Assembly (NCBI GenBank): GCA_022376465.1
Contig: JACDTU010000010.1
Location: forward strand, 124,001 to 188,000
Source: Cubamyces lactineus
Lineage: Eukaryota; Basidiomycota; Agaricomycetes; Polyporales; Polyporaceae
Direction: 5' to 3'
Length of the DNA stretch: 64,000 bases
Positions 35,752 to 46,649 of the stretch are shown piece after piece. The notes below the pieces were generated by a model. The model saw only the letters and a list, made by a program, of their open reading frames with translations, was not told the DNA's origin and did not search any database. Made by a program: the position numbers and the translations under genes. The first letter of the stretch is position 1. Each line of letters begins with the position of its first letter.

Positions 35752-36473
35752 CTATGATGAGGGGGGCGGCGGTGTCGTCGACGACGACGATGCAGCGGAA
35801 GACTCCGTCGCCGAGGCAGATGCGGCGTTTTCTTCTGCTGCAGGCGCTTGGAGCTCTGCCTCCAACCGCTCCTTTGCGCGCACGACTTTTGACTGGAGGT
35901 AGTGTGAGTGAGTCGGGATGGGGGTCTTGCCAGACGCCGGCTTGGGTGGCTTTTCTGGTGGAGAGTTTGCCTTGAACAAGTGCTCGTAATTCTATAAAAA
36001 CAGAACCGGGCAAGCGCGGAGACACATAGGGTCAGAAAGGCGAACGTGGAGGGCTGCAAGGGTTACGCACCTGGACAATTCTCTCGATGGGGTCGTCCTT
36101 CTTCACGTTCAGAATCAACCGCGCCTCATCCGCCGTCATCCTGTGTTCCCTCGTTAACCGGTCCGTTAGAGACCCAGAGGTCGCATTCCCGACACCCGCA
36201 ACGTCAGTTCCCCCAGCCCCAGGTGGCCGGTACTTCGCATCTATCATATGTTCATAGAAGTCAGCTGTCGCATCGCTAAAGTGGGTGTTATTGAGAGGAT
36301 AAAGACGCACTCTGGATGGCTTGTCTACCCGCCGCAAGGAATGCCTTCCCGAAGATCCTCGCGCCAGCAATCGCAATCTGCACGATGACTTTTGGCGAAC
36401 TCTGCGATACACCCAAGCAGACACACGCGTAAGTTGCAACGTCAGCATAGAGGCCTCTTCAGTGACGCACCAT
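35752..36473 (-). CDS. PAM16: Mitochondrial import motor subunit Pam16/Tim16
   Basis: Four exons (36473-36471, 36401-36311, 36240-36071, 35991-35752) encode 167 residues. The family pattern is clear: SPKVIVQIAIAGARIFGKAF near the N-terminus, then RLTREHRMTADEARLILNV (the degenerate J-like domain) and NYEHLFKANSPP. The C-terminus has an acidic Ala/Ser/Pro tail longer than in yeast. Pam16 pairs with the J-protein Pam18 at TIM23 and restrains mtHsp70 activation during matrix import. As is normal for Pam16, no HPD motif is present. The first coding exon is just the ATG; the next residues come after a 69-nt intron, and no other in-frame Met precedes the conserved start. The gene diverges from RPA43 over about 300 bases. 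Confidence 0.9.
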
Positions 36474-36780
36474 GTCCAGAGAGACCTAGCCCAAGAGATG
36501 GTGACAGAACCAAGAGAACTGTGAGAGACGTGCCCGACGACCTCCGGCACGCTGAGTGTGCAGTGAATAAAGTAAGCGCCCACGGCTCGTCCGGTCCCTC
36601 ACAGCTACAGGCGCCCGTCCTATAGCCAAAATTTCTACCGCCAACACCGCGGACCACTCTCTGGTGCTAGTGCCGCTATCGCACCTTCTCAGCCGCCTGT
36701 ACTCCTTTGCTGTTTTCTCTACGTGCTTGGCCTTCTTTATCTTCTCTGTCTTGGTATCAGTGTTCTAGCAGTTTTCTATA
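36474..36780. promoter_or_regulatory. Bidirectional promoter PAM16 / RPA43
   Basis: A 307-base gap between divergent start codons of two housekeeping genes. No TATA box. The RPA43 side ends in a T/C-rich tract (36690-36770). Confidence 0.5.
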
Positions 36781-38068
36781 ATGTCGCAGCAAGCGGGGGA
36801 GCACAAGGGCAAGAAGCGCAAGCACGCAGCCGCGGAAGCAGGGGTTGCAGAGCCCTCGACGAAGCGGTCGAAGAAAGACAAGGACGCGAAGCGTCTCGCA
36901 AAGGAGCAGGCAAAAGTCGACAAGGGCAAGTCGCGCGCGACCGATGATGCGTTCCGCGTCGTCCGGGCCTCCCTCACCGTCTCTGTCCCACCTGTATTCG
37001 CCGCGGACCTACGGGGAGGCGTGGAGGAGATGCTCGACTCCATGCTCATGAGGTATGCAACACTTTCACTCGCGCATGCGCGCATCGATGAGTAGAGAAA
37101 TTGACCGACAAGATTGTGTCGCGTCTGCTTTACCACACTGGCGTGATGTATCCGCAGGTATATCCCCGCGCTGCAAGGCGTGGTACTGGCGCACGACCGC
37201 CTCGAATTCCTTGATAAATCCGCGACCATCAAAGCAGACTGCCCATTCGCCATCTGCAAAGTTGCATTTGACGCGACAGTTTGGAGCCCACAAGTGGGCA
37301 TGAAACTGGGTATGTAACCGCTCCAGGTCCCAACAACCTTACCATGATCCTCATGCGCTATGCAGCTGGCAAAATCAATCTCTGCTCCCCTGACCACATT
37401 TCTCTCCTCGTACATCGAACGTTCAACGTCTCGATACCCCGACATCACATCACGACGGACGAGTATGAGTTCGAGTATGGCCCTGCGGAGAACGACCCTG
37501 AGTTCGGCGCGAACGAAGCAGCGGAAAACCAGACGGCTGAGGGTGCCGAGGGCCAAGTCGAGGGTGGAGGCCGCTGGGTCCACAAGCTTACGGGTACCAA
37601 GCTTGGTGACGCGGAGGGCTACCTGGAATTCACTGTCATTGGGTAAATGACGCTGTTCCTCTCTTTGCGCGCGGCGGGTTCTCATGATACTCCTCCAGGC
37701 TCACGATCGCAAACCAAATGCTCTCATTAGTCGGGTCCATACAGCCCGACCCCTTCTCTCCAACACACGTCCCCGTAGCCCCTGTCACGACCGCGACGAA
37801 GCCGGCCAAGGCTGCCTCTCGCCCGGATACTGTCATGATGAGTGAGAAAGAAGTCGACGAGATGATCGAGGAGGGCGAGGACAGCGAGGACGAGGATCCC
37901 TTCCAGAAGCTGGGCAGGATGGCCGATGAGGCTGAAGCGAAGGAACGGCGGGCACGAGAAGAGGCAGAGGAGGCGGCACGCAAAGAGAAGAAGCGGAAGC
38001 GGAGGGAAAGTAAGGCGCAGGAAGGGGACGCAGACGATAAGAAGAGCAAGAAGAAAAAGAAGAGTTAG
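36781..38068 (+). CDS. RPA43: RNA polymerase I subunit Rpa43
   Basis: Four exons (36781-37052, 37158-37309, 37366-37642, 37699-38068) encode 356 residues. A Lys/Arg-rich N-terminus precedes the Rpb7-like tip domain (FRVVRASLTVSVPPVF, then YIPALQGVVLAHDRLEF). The OB-fold part follows (INLCSPDHISLLVHRTFNVS), interrupted by an acidic loop. A strongly acidic then Lys-rich C-terminus ends in KKSKKKKKS, a likely nucleolar signal. Rpa43 forms the Pol I stalk with Rpa14 and binds Rrn3 for rDNA initiation. Lengths and domain order fit the family. The long basic ends are a fungal feature and not unusual. Confidence 0.87.
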
Positions 38069-38191
38069 TAGTTATGCCGCTGCTATCCTGAGTACTGTTA
38101 CCATGTCGCTGTCGCTCTGCCTGTTCTTCTGCTTCCAGTTTGTGACTTTGATTTACACTTTATGGTTATGCGAGGCCCGGCTAATGTCACC

Positions 38192-38275
38192 GCCCGCCTA
38201 GCTCAATCGGATAGAGCGTCAGACTCTTACTAGCGGGTGATCTGAAGGCTGCGAGTTCGACCCTCGCGGTGGGCT
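38192..38275 (+). tRNA. tRNA-Lys (CTT), copy 1, with 10-nt intron
   Basis: The cloverleaf folds well. The acceptor stem GCCCGCC pairs with GGTGGGC through one G-T pair. The D arm is GCTC/GAGC, the anticodon stem TCAGA/TCTGA, and the T arm GCGAG-TTCGACC-CTCGC. Anticodon CTT lies at 38226-38228. A 10-nt intron (38230-38239) follows position 37, the canonical site. The discriminator base is T, unusual for Lys. A short T-run follows for Pol III termination. Confidence 0.9.
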
Positions 38276-38499
38276 AGTGTTTTTGTACTTTCGCGGACTA
38301 CACTGACCGGCTCCCGCACATTGATGTGTTGGTAGGCCCAGTTGCACTGTACCTTGTGTTCGTTCATTCATTCAATGTGAAAGTGACGCAATATGCAGGA
38401 CTTCACGCCTATTATCAACAATGCGACACCCACTAATGGAATCATACAAATATGCTGACTGGAAGAATCACGAAGAACAAAACACGAAACACCTGCCTC

Positions 38500-39496
38500 C
38501 TACTGCGAAGTACCCACGTCCGTCGCAAGAGCACGCTCTATCTCGGACTTGGTGTGCTCCCAAACCGCCTTCCTCTCCTCTTCCGTACCGAAGTACCGCG
38601 ACTTTCCGATATCGTCTCCGGAAGCGTTTCGACGCGAGAACTTCCCCTTCTCGGTCTGGAGGAGGCCGTACAGCATATACTCGGCACAGTCTTCGGGCGC
38701 GACAGAAAAGGGGTAGAGGAGCGCATAGCTGATCGGGTTCAGGTAGCGTAGGACAGGATGCGATGTTTGTAGGAGTGGCGTCCGGACGACTCCTGGGTAT
38801 ATGTGGACGAATGAGATCCCCGGATTCTGTTCAAGGTAAGACTACGCACGCATATCATCAATAAGCCAGATATTCATCATACCCAGGTATGACACGCACC
38901 TCCATCATCAAATCAGTATATGTGGGGGAAGTCATACCTGCCTTTGCAGGGGAGTAGTTCTTGACACCAAGGTCATTCATGTCGACGGCTTTCCCGTGCC
39001 CTGCCGCGAGCACCGACATGACCTTCGCATCCTCGCCCGCATCCCGCGCCTTCTGGAGCAGTGGCATCAAGTCATAGATAAACTTCCACCGCGCGTAGTA
39101 GTGCAGACCAAGCCTCCGGTCGATGCCCTCCGGCGTCTCAACCCTGCCCTTGAAAGTGAGTAGACCTGGGGAAAGCACGAGGAAGTTGATCTTCGGCAGA
39201 CGCTCTCGGAGCGAGGTCGTCACCCTCTGGATGTCCTTCATGAGGAACGCGTCGCACGAGACGAACTCATGCTTCGCCTCGGGGGCGATGGGCTTGGGGA
39301 ACGATGCGATGATCGAGTCTGCGGCAGACTTGTTGCGGCCGACGATAACAATGTGCGCGTTTCCCTTGGTGTACCGCGCGAACGCCTCCGCGGTGGCCTT
39401 GCCGATGCCGGACGTTCCGCCCACAAAGACGGCGACCGGGAAGTAAGCAGGAGAGAAGGCAGCATTTGCTGCACGCGCCAACGCTAGAGAAGGCAT
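38500..39496 (-). CDS. Short-chain dehydrogenase/reductase
   Basis: Two exons (39496-38900, 38841-38500) encode 312 residues. The cofactor motif is GGTSGIGKAT, and HIVIVGRNK follows at the second strand, which suggests NADP(H). LVLSPG stands in for the usual NNAG, and the catalytic YxxxK is YARWK in LHYYARWKFIYD. The Ser before it is not obvious. The end of the fold is ISFVHIYPGVVRTPLL. The family includes fungal reductases acting on small carbonyls or steroids; the substrate cannot be inferred. The start at 39496 is the first ATG before the Rossmann strand. It converges on tRNA-Lys copy 1 and RPA43. Confidence 0.85.
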
Positions 39497-39955
39497 GGAG
39501 GCAGGCACTACTAGTGTGTGTGCTTGAGCGAGCGGATGTGGCTGAGAATCTGAGTGAGGTTATGTGCGCAAGTGGGTCCTAAAAGCGCTGCGGGAGGCGA
39601 GGTCGTATATAAACTCGAAGCTGCGATCCCGCCGAACCCGGACGCGTGGCCCTGGGGATGGCACGACATCATTGAGATTCGAAGGCCGCTACATACGGGG
39701 CCCACGGGTGTTCTCGGTCCTTCTGACAAATCATTACTGCAAGAAATCCACTGTCGCTGGTGCAGCGATCGGTTTAGCAGCCTGCTAAGCCCAAAGGCGA
39801 GCCATTCGGAAGCCAGTGACGTGGTGGTTACTATCATCGTACAATGAATATTACGCATGGTGTTGTTCCATAATTTAAACACTTTCGGATGCTGTTGTAT
39901 GTTCACTTGCCGGTTTTCGTGGCGTCCTAGATGCACTAGTACCAGTGTGTATATC
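39497..39955. other. SDR promoter and tRNA upstream region
   Basis: About 460 bases containing the upstream region of the minus-strand SDR and the 5' flank of the second tRNA-Lys. Nothing else recognised. Confidence 0.4.
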
Positions 39956-40039
39956 GCCCGCCTAGCTCAATCGGATAGAGCGTCAGACTCTTACTAGCGG
40001 GTGATCTGAAGGCTGCGAGTTCGACCCTCGCGGTGGGCT
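39956..40039 (+). tRNA. tRNA-Lys (CTT), copy 2, with 10-nt intron
   Basis: Identical over its whole length, including the intron, to the gene at 38192; the match extends only a few bases into the flanks (a C before, AGT after). Anticodon CTT at 39990-39992. A T-rich run begins within ten bases of the end. Confidence 0.9.
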
Positions 40040-40195
40040 AGTTACTTTTTCTTGGTTTATCCCCAACCACCGCAACAACCCTAGGAGACACCGGATCACA
40101 CATGTGGAAAACCCGACTCCTCCAGTACGCTAACAGCAATCCTTTCCTTCGTAAGTCGGAGGTACATCTATATAATTAATGGAGAAAAAGTCTCG

Positions 40196-41482
40196 CTACT
40201 GCGGTGTGTAAATCCTGAGCGAGTTGATCTCCCAATAGGCGTTGCTGAACGCCTGAGGGTTGTTCATGACAACTAGAGCGCCGTAGCATGAGCCAATCAT
40301 CGCACGAAGCAGCGCCCAGCAGGGTACTCACAATCATCACAAGTTCCCGGGCAACCAGACGTTGAGTAGGCGTTGCCGGCCCAGTCGCCCTACCAATTCG
40401 CCAGATGTAATGAGAATAAAGTTACGAACATTGTATGAAACGGTGCTTACGCAGAAGGTCAGATCAAATACGAAGGCATGCGCATTGAAATGGCTTGCGT
40501 AGTCGCACTGATCGCCGAGCGGGAACACCGCTTCCGGTTCGCCCCAATACGCGGTTGGGTACATACCCTCGGGATTGTATAAGTTGGTGTATGGCGGCTC
40601 GCGGATTTCTGGGGGAACGGTCGGGTCGTAACGGGACCAGAACCAGACGCGGATGCCATCTGCCTTGGTGCGAACCAAGACGTAGTAGCCGCCGCCAGCG
40701 GTGTTGAAGTCCGAGCCGTACGAGGCGGGCTTTTCGAAGGAGACGCCACAGCCCTGGTTGAAGTTCACGGAGGCGTCGCAATTAGTCGAGGTCGCGGTCC
40801 TGTTCGTGTGGTCAAGTCAGAGTCGCATACTTGTACGTTGAACTATTCCCGGCTTACCCTGTCATTGCGCGAGGCGGGGGCACCGTGCAGTTTGGCGTGG
40901 TATGGAGAGACGCCAAGTTCTGATTGTTTTGGTTTACACCTGAAGCACACAACGTGTCAATTAGAAGGGCGAATAGAGATAAGTGAGTTCTGGCAAACCT
41001 TCTATGATGTCGATTTCGCCGCCTTGCGGCCACGGGCCTTGCTGGCTGAGGGACCAGAACGCTGGCCAAGTACCGCAACCCTCGGGCATGTGCTGAAGGT
41101 CAAGAACAACGACGGCCTCGTCGTAGGCCTTCAGCGAGGTGATCCGTACACTGTTCCTCCCTCGTGCCGTAGAAGGGACTACGCTCTGAGAGTCGGCTCG
41201 CATGATGAATTTGTCGACGGAGGCTGCGGCAGCCTGCTATCAGTACCAGTACCATAGAAGTTCAACATGCCATGTAGCCAACTCACCATAGGTCAGGTTC
41301 TGGCCCAGGGAGTCACCTTGCGACAGATAGTTGACGCGCCCATGGGTAGGGTCGTCCATAGTCTGCCACTGCCAGCTCTGTAGGAAGTCATAGCCAATGT
41401 ACGCATCGGTCAGGACAAAGTGCGCCCTGATGGGTAGCGTAAGAAGCGACGCGAGAGATAGAGCAGCGATGCCAGTACGCAT
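40196..41482 (-). CDS. Secreted GH16 endo-1,3(4)-beta-glucanase
   Basis: Six exons (41482-41287, 41223-40999, 40939-40858, 40799-40451, 40389-40332, 40272-40196) encode 328 residues. A signal peptide (MRTGIAALSLASLLTLPIRA) is followed by a GH16 domain. The catalytic motif is GEIDIIEG, with the two Glu flanking the Asp, preceded by GTWPAFWSL. The rest follows the laminarinase pattern, including FEKPASYGSDFN, GIRVWFWSR and a terminal WEINSLRIYTPQ. No CBM is present. Basidiomycete enzymes of this type cut beta-1,3- and mixed-linkage glucans, in their own walls or plant material. A TTATAA lies about 105 bases upstream (41585-41590). It is divergent to a secreted protease. Confidence 0.9.
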
Positions 41483-42097
41483 TGTGGTGCGATTCACGTA
41501 AAGCTCTGTAGGGCGATACGGAGGCGAGTCGCAGGAGCGGGCGGACGTAGAGAAACGAGGCCAAGAGGAGAACGGAGGTCGCAGTTATAAGAGCGAGGAG
41601 GGCATGGGGGGCTTTCGAATTGCCATGGCGGATGGAGGCTGACATGCTGCACGCCAGTTCGCTTCGAACTCGAACGGATTGCGGTTTGGACTTACGGAAG
41701 GGCAGCTGACGGCGTCTTGAGTGAACGTTGCATGCGGTCTTCATGCGGTCTTAAGTTCACAGAGAAAACCGTTTGCTTTAAGTAGTACGAAGTAAGCTCC
41801 ACGCGTTATCTCCAGGAATTCGCCTTCACAAAAGTGGGCGCAGGTTCACATAGAGAGAAGAGGTTGCAGGTGGCTGAGAGAGAGACAAGCGAACAAGTTC
41901 CCGACTGGCACTGCGCTGATCGTGATCGGGCAACATCCCAAAACAGCAGGTGTTCAAGAAACGCCAGCTCGCCGCAAAGACAGCCTCCTTCGCCGTCCCC
42001 TCAGCTTTCCTCCGTCCATCGGACCCACACACGCGTCTTCGTCCTTCCACCGTTCCTTGTGCCTGGTGCATTCTTGCTCTGTATCGCGCTCGTGATC
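41483..42097. promoter_or_regulatory. Bidirectional promoter GH16 / aspartic protease
   Basis: A 615-base gap between the starts of two secreted hydrolases. TTATAA at 41585-41590 suits the GH16 side. A minus-strand open frame with a hydrophobic stretch overlaps the GH16 start but cannot be spliced in frame onto it. Confidence 0.4.
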
Positions 42098-43989
42098 ATG
42101 TCTTTGCTTTGCTTCAGCGCTCAGGTCTACTTCTTCGTCTTCAGTCTCTCAGCTACTGCCACGCCCATCTACGATGGAGTAACGTCTACCATAGCCGGTG
42201 TCAGCCACAGACGATGGATTCAGGCACAACTCACTGCGAGAGGCAATCCGACAGTGCAGAACGTCACAAACGTGGCCCTTTTCAACCCCGAGAATGTCGT
42301 ACGTGCAATGATTTGCTTTGCTCGTCGGACAGTTGGCTCATTGGGAGCCCTGTAGACTAAGGAGCTGAACGGAATCAAGGCTAAGTTTGCCAACGCCGGA
42401 AAGGTCCTCGCGGGTGTCGGTCTAAACCCAGAAACGCATCCCGAACGCGGGTACCCCAAGTTCAACCCTCCAAACTTCTTGTTGTCGGAGGCGTCCTCTA
42501 GCGAGAGTGCAGCCGGGATCATCGGCGTGCCCCCCGTCGCTCCAGGCTCGGGCGCAGTACAGATGCCTCTGACAGACGAGATCTCTGGATCGCTCGACAT
42601 CCTGTATTACGGACCGATGCACTTTGGGAACAACCAGACCAAGATGCAGATCGACGTCGACACCGGTTCGGCAGATCTATGGGTCCCGGTCCAGTGTCGA
42701 AATTGCGACCAAGAGCAGTACGACACAGGCCAAAGCTCGACGTACGTTGGGTCAAAGAACAAGTGCAAAATCGTATACGTGCGTCGCTCTGCGTTCCGCA
42801 CCGTTACAGCACTGATGTAGTATACAGGGCACAGGCCAGGTTGTAGGCACCTTGGCCCAGGACTCGGTCTCTGTGGGACCTATTGGAGTGGATAAGCAGA
42901 CGTTCTGTGCCGTTCACAAGGTATCAGAAGATCTCAACCAGGAACCTAATAGCGGGCTTCTGGGACTCGCCTTCGGGAGCATTGCCCAGTCGGGCAAACC
43001 GACCTTCTTCGAAAACCTCCTCGCGGAGAAGAAGCTCTCAGCAAGTATCTTCTCCGTGCACTTGACAAGACTACGCGAGAGGGGATCTGAGGTACGTGAG
43101 TGAAGGCGACGAGTGAGATAAGTGCTCATGGCGAAATCTAGGTATGCTTTGGCTGTTTTGACCCTACCAGGGCTGTCGGTCCGGTGGTCTGGAATCCTGT
43201 GATATCTCGGGTAAGAGTTTATCTTGTCGAAGATGGATGTGTATTGATCGTGGCCCCTATGGTAGACGTACTGGTCAATCGCGATGAACGGTCTATCAGT
43301 TAACGGCACCGAATCTCCACCTGCAAACCTCACCGCAGTAAGGACGTCTCCTGGTACGAGGGAGCATGTCGTGATAACTCCGTCTAGGCAGTCGACACGG
43401 GAACGTCGCTCATTTACTTGCCAACTGATGTCGCTACGGATTTCTATGGACTGGTGAGTGAACACTTTGTACATGGTTCGCGTGCAAGCGACTACAATGC
43501 TCCTACAGATACCGGGTTCAGCGACAGCAGTGCAATACGGAGCAGGTACGCGTCCAATTAGTTACCTATATGCGTGCCTGGCAGGGCTCATAACAAGGAT
43601 CTTAGGCTTCTACACGTTCCCATGCGATACGCCGTTCTCGGTATCGCTCATCCTGGGCGGTCAAGCCTACTCGGTGCACCCGACCGACTTCAACTTGGGG
43701 CGGACCGACGACGACTCCGAGTAAGTCAGAGAGACGTTGCCTGTTCTCTTCGTCGATTGCTGTCGGAAGCTGAGTTGCGTTCTGTAGCAACTGCGTCGGT
43801 GGGATTCTTGCGCTAGGGAATGGCTTCCCGCCCGACTTGGCCATCATAGGCGACGAATTTCTCAAATCCTGTGAGTAAACTCACATCCTCAGTCGCTCCC
43901 GTACTGAAGCACTGGGTATTGTCTCAGGGTACTCGGTATTTGACTACTCCGGGAGGGTAGGCTTTGCACCCAGTGTCAATAATAAATGA
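42098..43989 (+). CDS. Secreted pepsin-like aspartic protease (A1)
   Basis: Ten exons (42098-42298, 42356-42778, 42828-43091, 43142-43210, 43266-43337, 43388-43453, 43509-43545, 43606-43720, 43788-43870, 43928-43989) encode 463 residues. A signal peptide and a propeptide of roughly 100 residues precede the mature enzyme. Both catalytic motifs are present: DVDTGSADLWVP and AVDTGTSLIYLP. The flap region includes IVYGTGQVVG, and FLKSWYSVFDYSGRVGFAP closes the fold. A1 proteases of this kind digest protein at acid pH outside the hypha. Several exons are very short (37-83 nt). The start at 42098 gives a clean signal peptide. Confidence 0.88.
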
Positions 43990-44173
43990 TCAGATGTCGC
44001 GGCGAGTCTGGGTGTGCTGCGGGAGCATGATTATATTCCATGTTATACTCTGTGGCGTACATTTCGTGAGTCGATCGTCGTACACCAACAAAACGGTCGG
44101 TTACGCACCTAAACAAAGCAATCATTACGAGTCGCAGTCGCATTACCCTGACAATCCGTTCCAACGCGATTAA

Positions 44174-45197
44174 TCAAAGAGTCTTGGGCTTTGCGCCAAG
44201 TGTGCGCCCTCCGCCGAGTACCTTGCGGCGCTGTTTCATCATGTGCGTGTACATCACGTACAAGCCTGTGTCGTCGCGAAGTCAGTGCCGTCAACATACC
44301 GCGCATTTGCATACACTTACCAGGCCACCACACGAGGAACAGAACCTGTCGGACATAAATATGCGCCGCAGCGAGTGCATCGTACGCAAAGGAGTGCGAG
44401 AACCCAAGGCCAGGGTACGGGATCGTGGCATAGATGAGAAAGGCCTCAGACGAAGCGCCGGTCGGGTAGAGCACGTAGAACAGCGTGTAACGGAGGAAGA
44501 GGAGCAAGGAGGGCTCGCTTCCGAGGAGGTTGCACGCGTAGAAGCTGTACCGGACGACTTCGGTGATCGACCAGGACAGGACCATGGACGCATAGAACGG
44601 GTTCGAGTGTGTCTGCGACAAAGCGCAGCGCATTAGAACTGAGACCGAGGACAGTAGTGAAGTACTCACCTCGGGGAAGAGGTATGTGACGCCCCATACT
44701 AGGTACAGCCTACTCCCAACCTGAATCAACGTCGTGACAAGCGGGCTCCGGACCCATCCCAGGAGGACGTGGAGGACCTCGAGCGTGGCCCAGCTTTGGA
44801 CGAATGCCGTCTGCTTCCCAACGCGCGCATATGCGGTGGTTGCGCGCCGGAAGACAGGCACCGCCCACACGGGGATTTGTGCCTCGAGCTTGCTTGTGGC
44901 GAAGAGCTTGCGCGCGGCGGGCAAGTAAGGGATACGAGTAAGCCATGCGTGTAGTGCTGATGTCTTGGTATGCGTGCCGTCGAGGTCAAAGAGGTGGACG
45001 AGCGTGCAAATGAGGACGTAAGACCAGCCGAGAGCGGAGAGGATATTGTACAAGACGAGGTAGTACTTCACAAGCGGAGGCGGGCCTAGTTAGGAGCCCA
45101 CTCAGTATACATGCGTGCTTCATGCCTTCGACTTGAACGTACCTCTCCTTTGCCTCGTCTGCTTTTGTTCTGGTTCGATTTCCTTGATAGATGCCAT
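44174..45197 (-). CDS. PHS1: Very-long-chain 3-hydroxyacyl-CoA dehydratase Phs1
   Basis: Four exons (45197-45143, 45085-44670, 44612-44321, 44265-44174) encode 284 residues. It is a polytopic ER protein with family phrases YYLVLYNILSALGW, FVQSWATLEVLHVLLGWVRS, SWSITEVVRYSFYAC and LRYTLFYVLYPTGASSEAFL. The catalytic Tyr and Glu seven residues apart are seen as Y-PTGASS-E. The enzyme dehydrates 3-hydroxyacyl-CoA in fatty-acid elongation. A central insert (about residues 55-90) is longer than in yeast. The C-terminus is basic and ends KPKTL, close to the membrane exit, and could act in ER retention. It converges on the aspartic protease with under 200 bases between. Confidence 0.92.
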
Positions 45198-45592
45198 GGA
45201 CAATCAGTCGTCAGCGTTCGTGCAGTCGTTGCCTCTGTCGAGGTCGTCGTCGAAGTGAGATTCTCCGTACGAGCCGCTACGCCAACTCAGCGAGCGCCTT
45301 CCGCCGGCAACGTCCCGCGGGAATCATGCTATCCCGTCCGCGATTATGATATGATCGACCGAGTTAATCTTCTAAATTGTGACTTCAAGCTTTTAGTCTT
45401 ACAACAAGTGGATTGATCGAGATTTGTATATTATACAGATGGGGAGCAGTGCGCAGAAAGTAAAAGGAAACCTCGCGTAAGGTACGAGAATAAGGGTACG
45501 CTAAAACCGAGTATCAACAACGCGCACTGGTGCAAAGGACCGGACGCTTCAGTCCACGAGAAGATGGGAGGAAGGAAGTATAACACAAAGGG

Positions 45593-46649
45593 TCAATGAT
45601 GGTTCTCCTGCGTCTGCCCGTCGGTCGTCGGCACAGAGTTCTGCTCTTCTCTCCGGTCTTCCATCGGCTGAACGCCATTCTGTTCCTGTTGTTGTTGCTG
45701 CTGCGACGACTGCTGCTCGTTCGCATGGGGTCCTTGCTGGGGAACGCCGTTCGGATCGTCGGACCCATTCGGATTCGCGTTGATGTTGATGCTCGCGTTC
45801 GGGTTGAGAGCCATCAGCTGGGCCTGAGCAGCCTGGAGCGCCGCGCGAAGCGTCGCGTTCTCGATCCGGAGCTGATCAACGATGGTACGGCACTCTTCCC
45901 ACCGCCTGTTAGCTTCGTCCGCCGACGCAAGCGCGGCATCCAAGAGTTGAGAACGCGATTCAAGCGTCTTGACGTGCCTAAAAGAGGAACGGAGACAGTG
46001 AGACAACCTGGAAAGCATGCAAGTCGCGAGGCTTGACTTACTGCTCTCTCCTTTCGCGGAATGCGCGCTGGGCCTTTCTGTTCTGTTCGGCTCGCTTGCT
46101 CTGGCTCAGCGCCCGGCCTCCTGACCCTGTCGCACGTTGCTGGTCTGGTTGAGGGGGCGGAGGAGCGCCGGGGTGGCCAGGGGGTGGTGGGCCTTGCGCA
46201 TGGGGTGGGGGCATCCCACCCGGTGTAAAATCTCCTGGAGGTGGCGGATACGGATATGGGTGAGCCATCGGATGTCCTGCGAGATGAGGCGGGGGCGGGT
46301 GGATGAGCGTGTGAGGGGGTGGGAGCGCATGTGGCTGGATCGTGCCCGGGGGTGGTGGATGCATGGCTGGTCCTGGGTTTGGTGGGCCAGGAGGTGGAGG
46401 AGGTCCCGACTCAGTCTGAGCTGTCGCGGGCGACTTGCGCTTCCTGGAGGTGCGAGCGGTGGTCTGTTGAGTTACGGTGGGAGGGTCGTCGCGGAGGCGG
46501 AGGGTCTGGAAAGTGCCTCCTGGTTGTGGTGGTTGTTGTTGGGGCGGATTGTGATGAAGAGCATTTGGGTCCGCAGTTGCAGGCTGCTGCTGCTGTTGCT
46601 GCTGTTGCGGAGGCGGGGGCTGGTACGCGGGGGGTGGGTGGCCTAACAT
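45593..46649 (-). CDS. bZIP transcription factor, YAP/PAP1-like
   Basis: Two exons (46649-46042, 45977-45593) encode 330 residues. The basic region reads QNRKAQRAFRERREQHV, with the N-x-x-A-Q-x-x-F-R signature of Yap/Pap1-type factors, and is followed by leucine heptads. The first half is extreme in Pro, Gln and His, with a run of eight Gln. The C-terminus again has Gln runs. No Cys-rich redox domain is seen, so a direct oxidant sensor like Yap1 is unlikely. An intron interrupts the basic region. An alternative start at 46722, spliced by a short intron, would add a few residues. The gene diverges from the second PSR-like phosphatase. Confidence 0.85.

Noticed and set aside
41388..41654. Minus-strand frame starting MSASIRHG with a hydrophobic stretch, overlapping the GH16 start; it might make GH16 a membrane-anchored enzyme.
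   Set aside because: No donor/acceptor pair joins it in frame to the GH16 domain, and the GH16 gene has its own good signal peptide at 41482.
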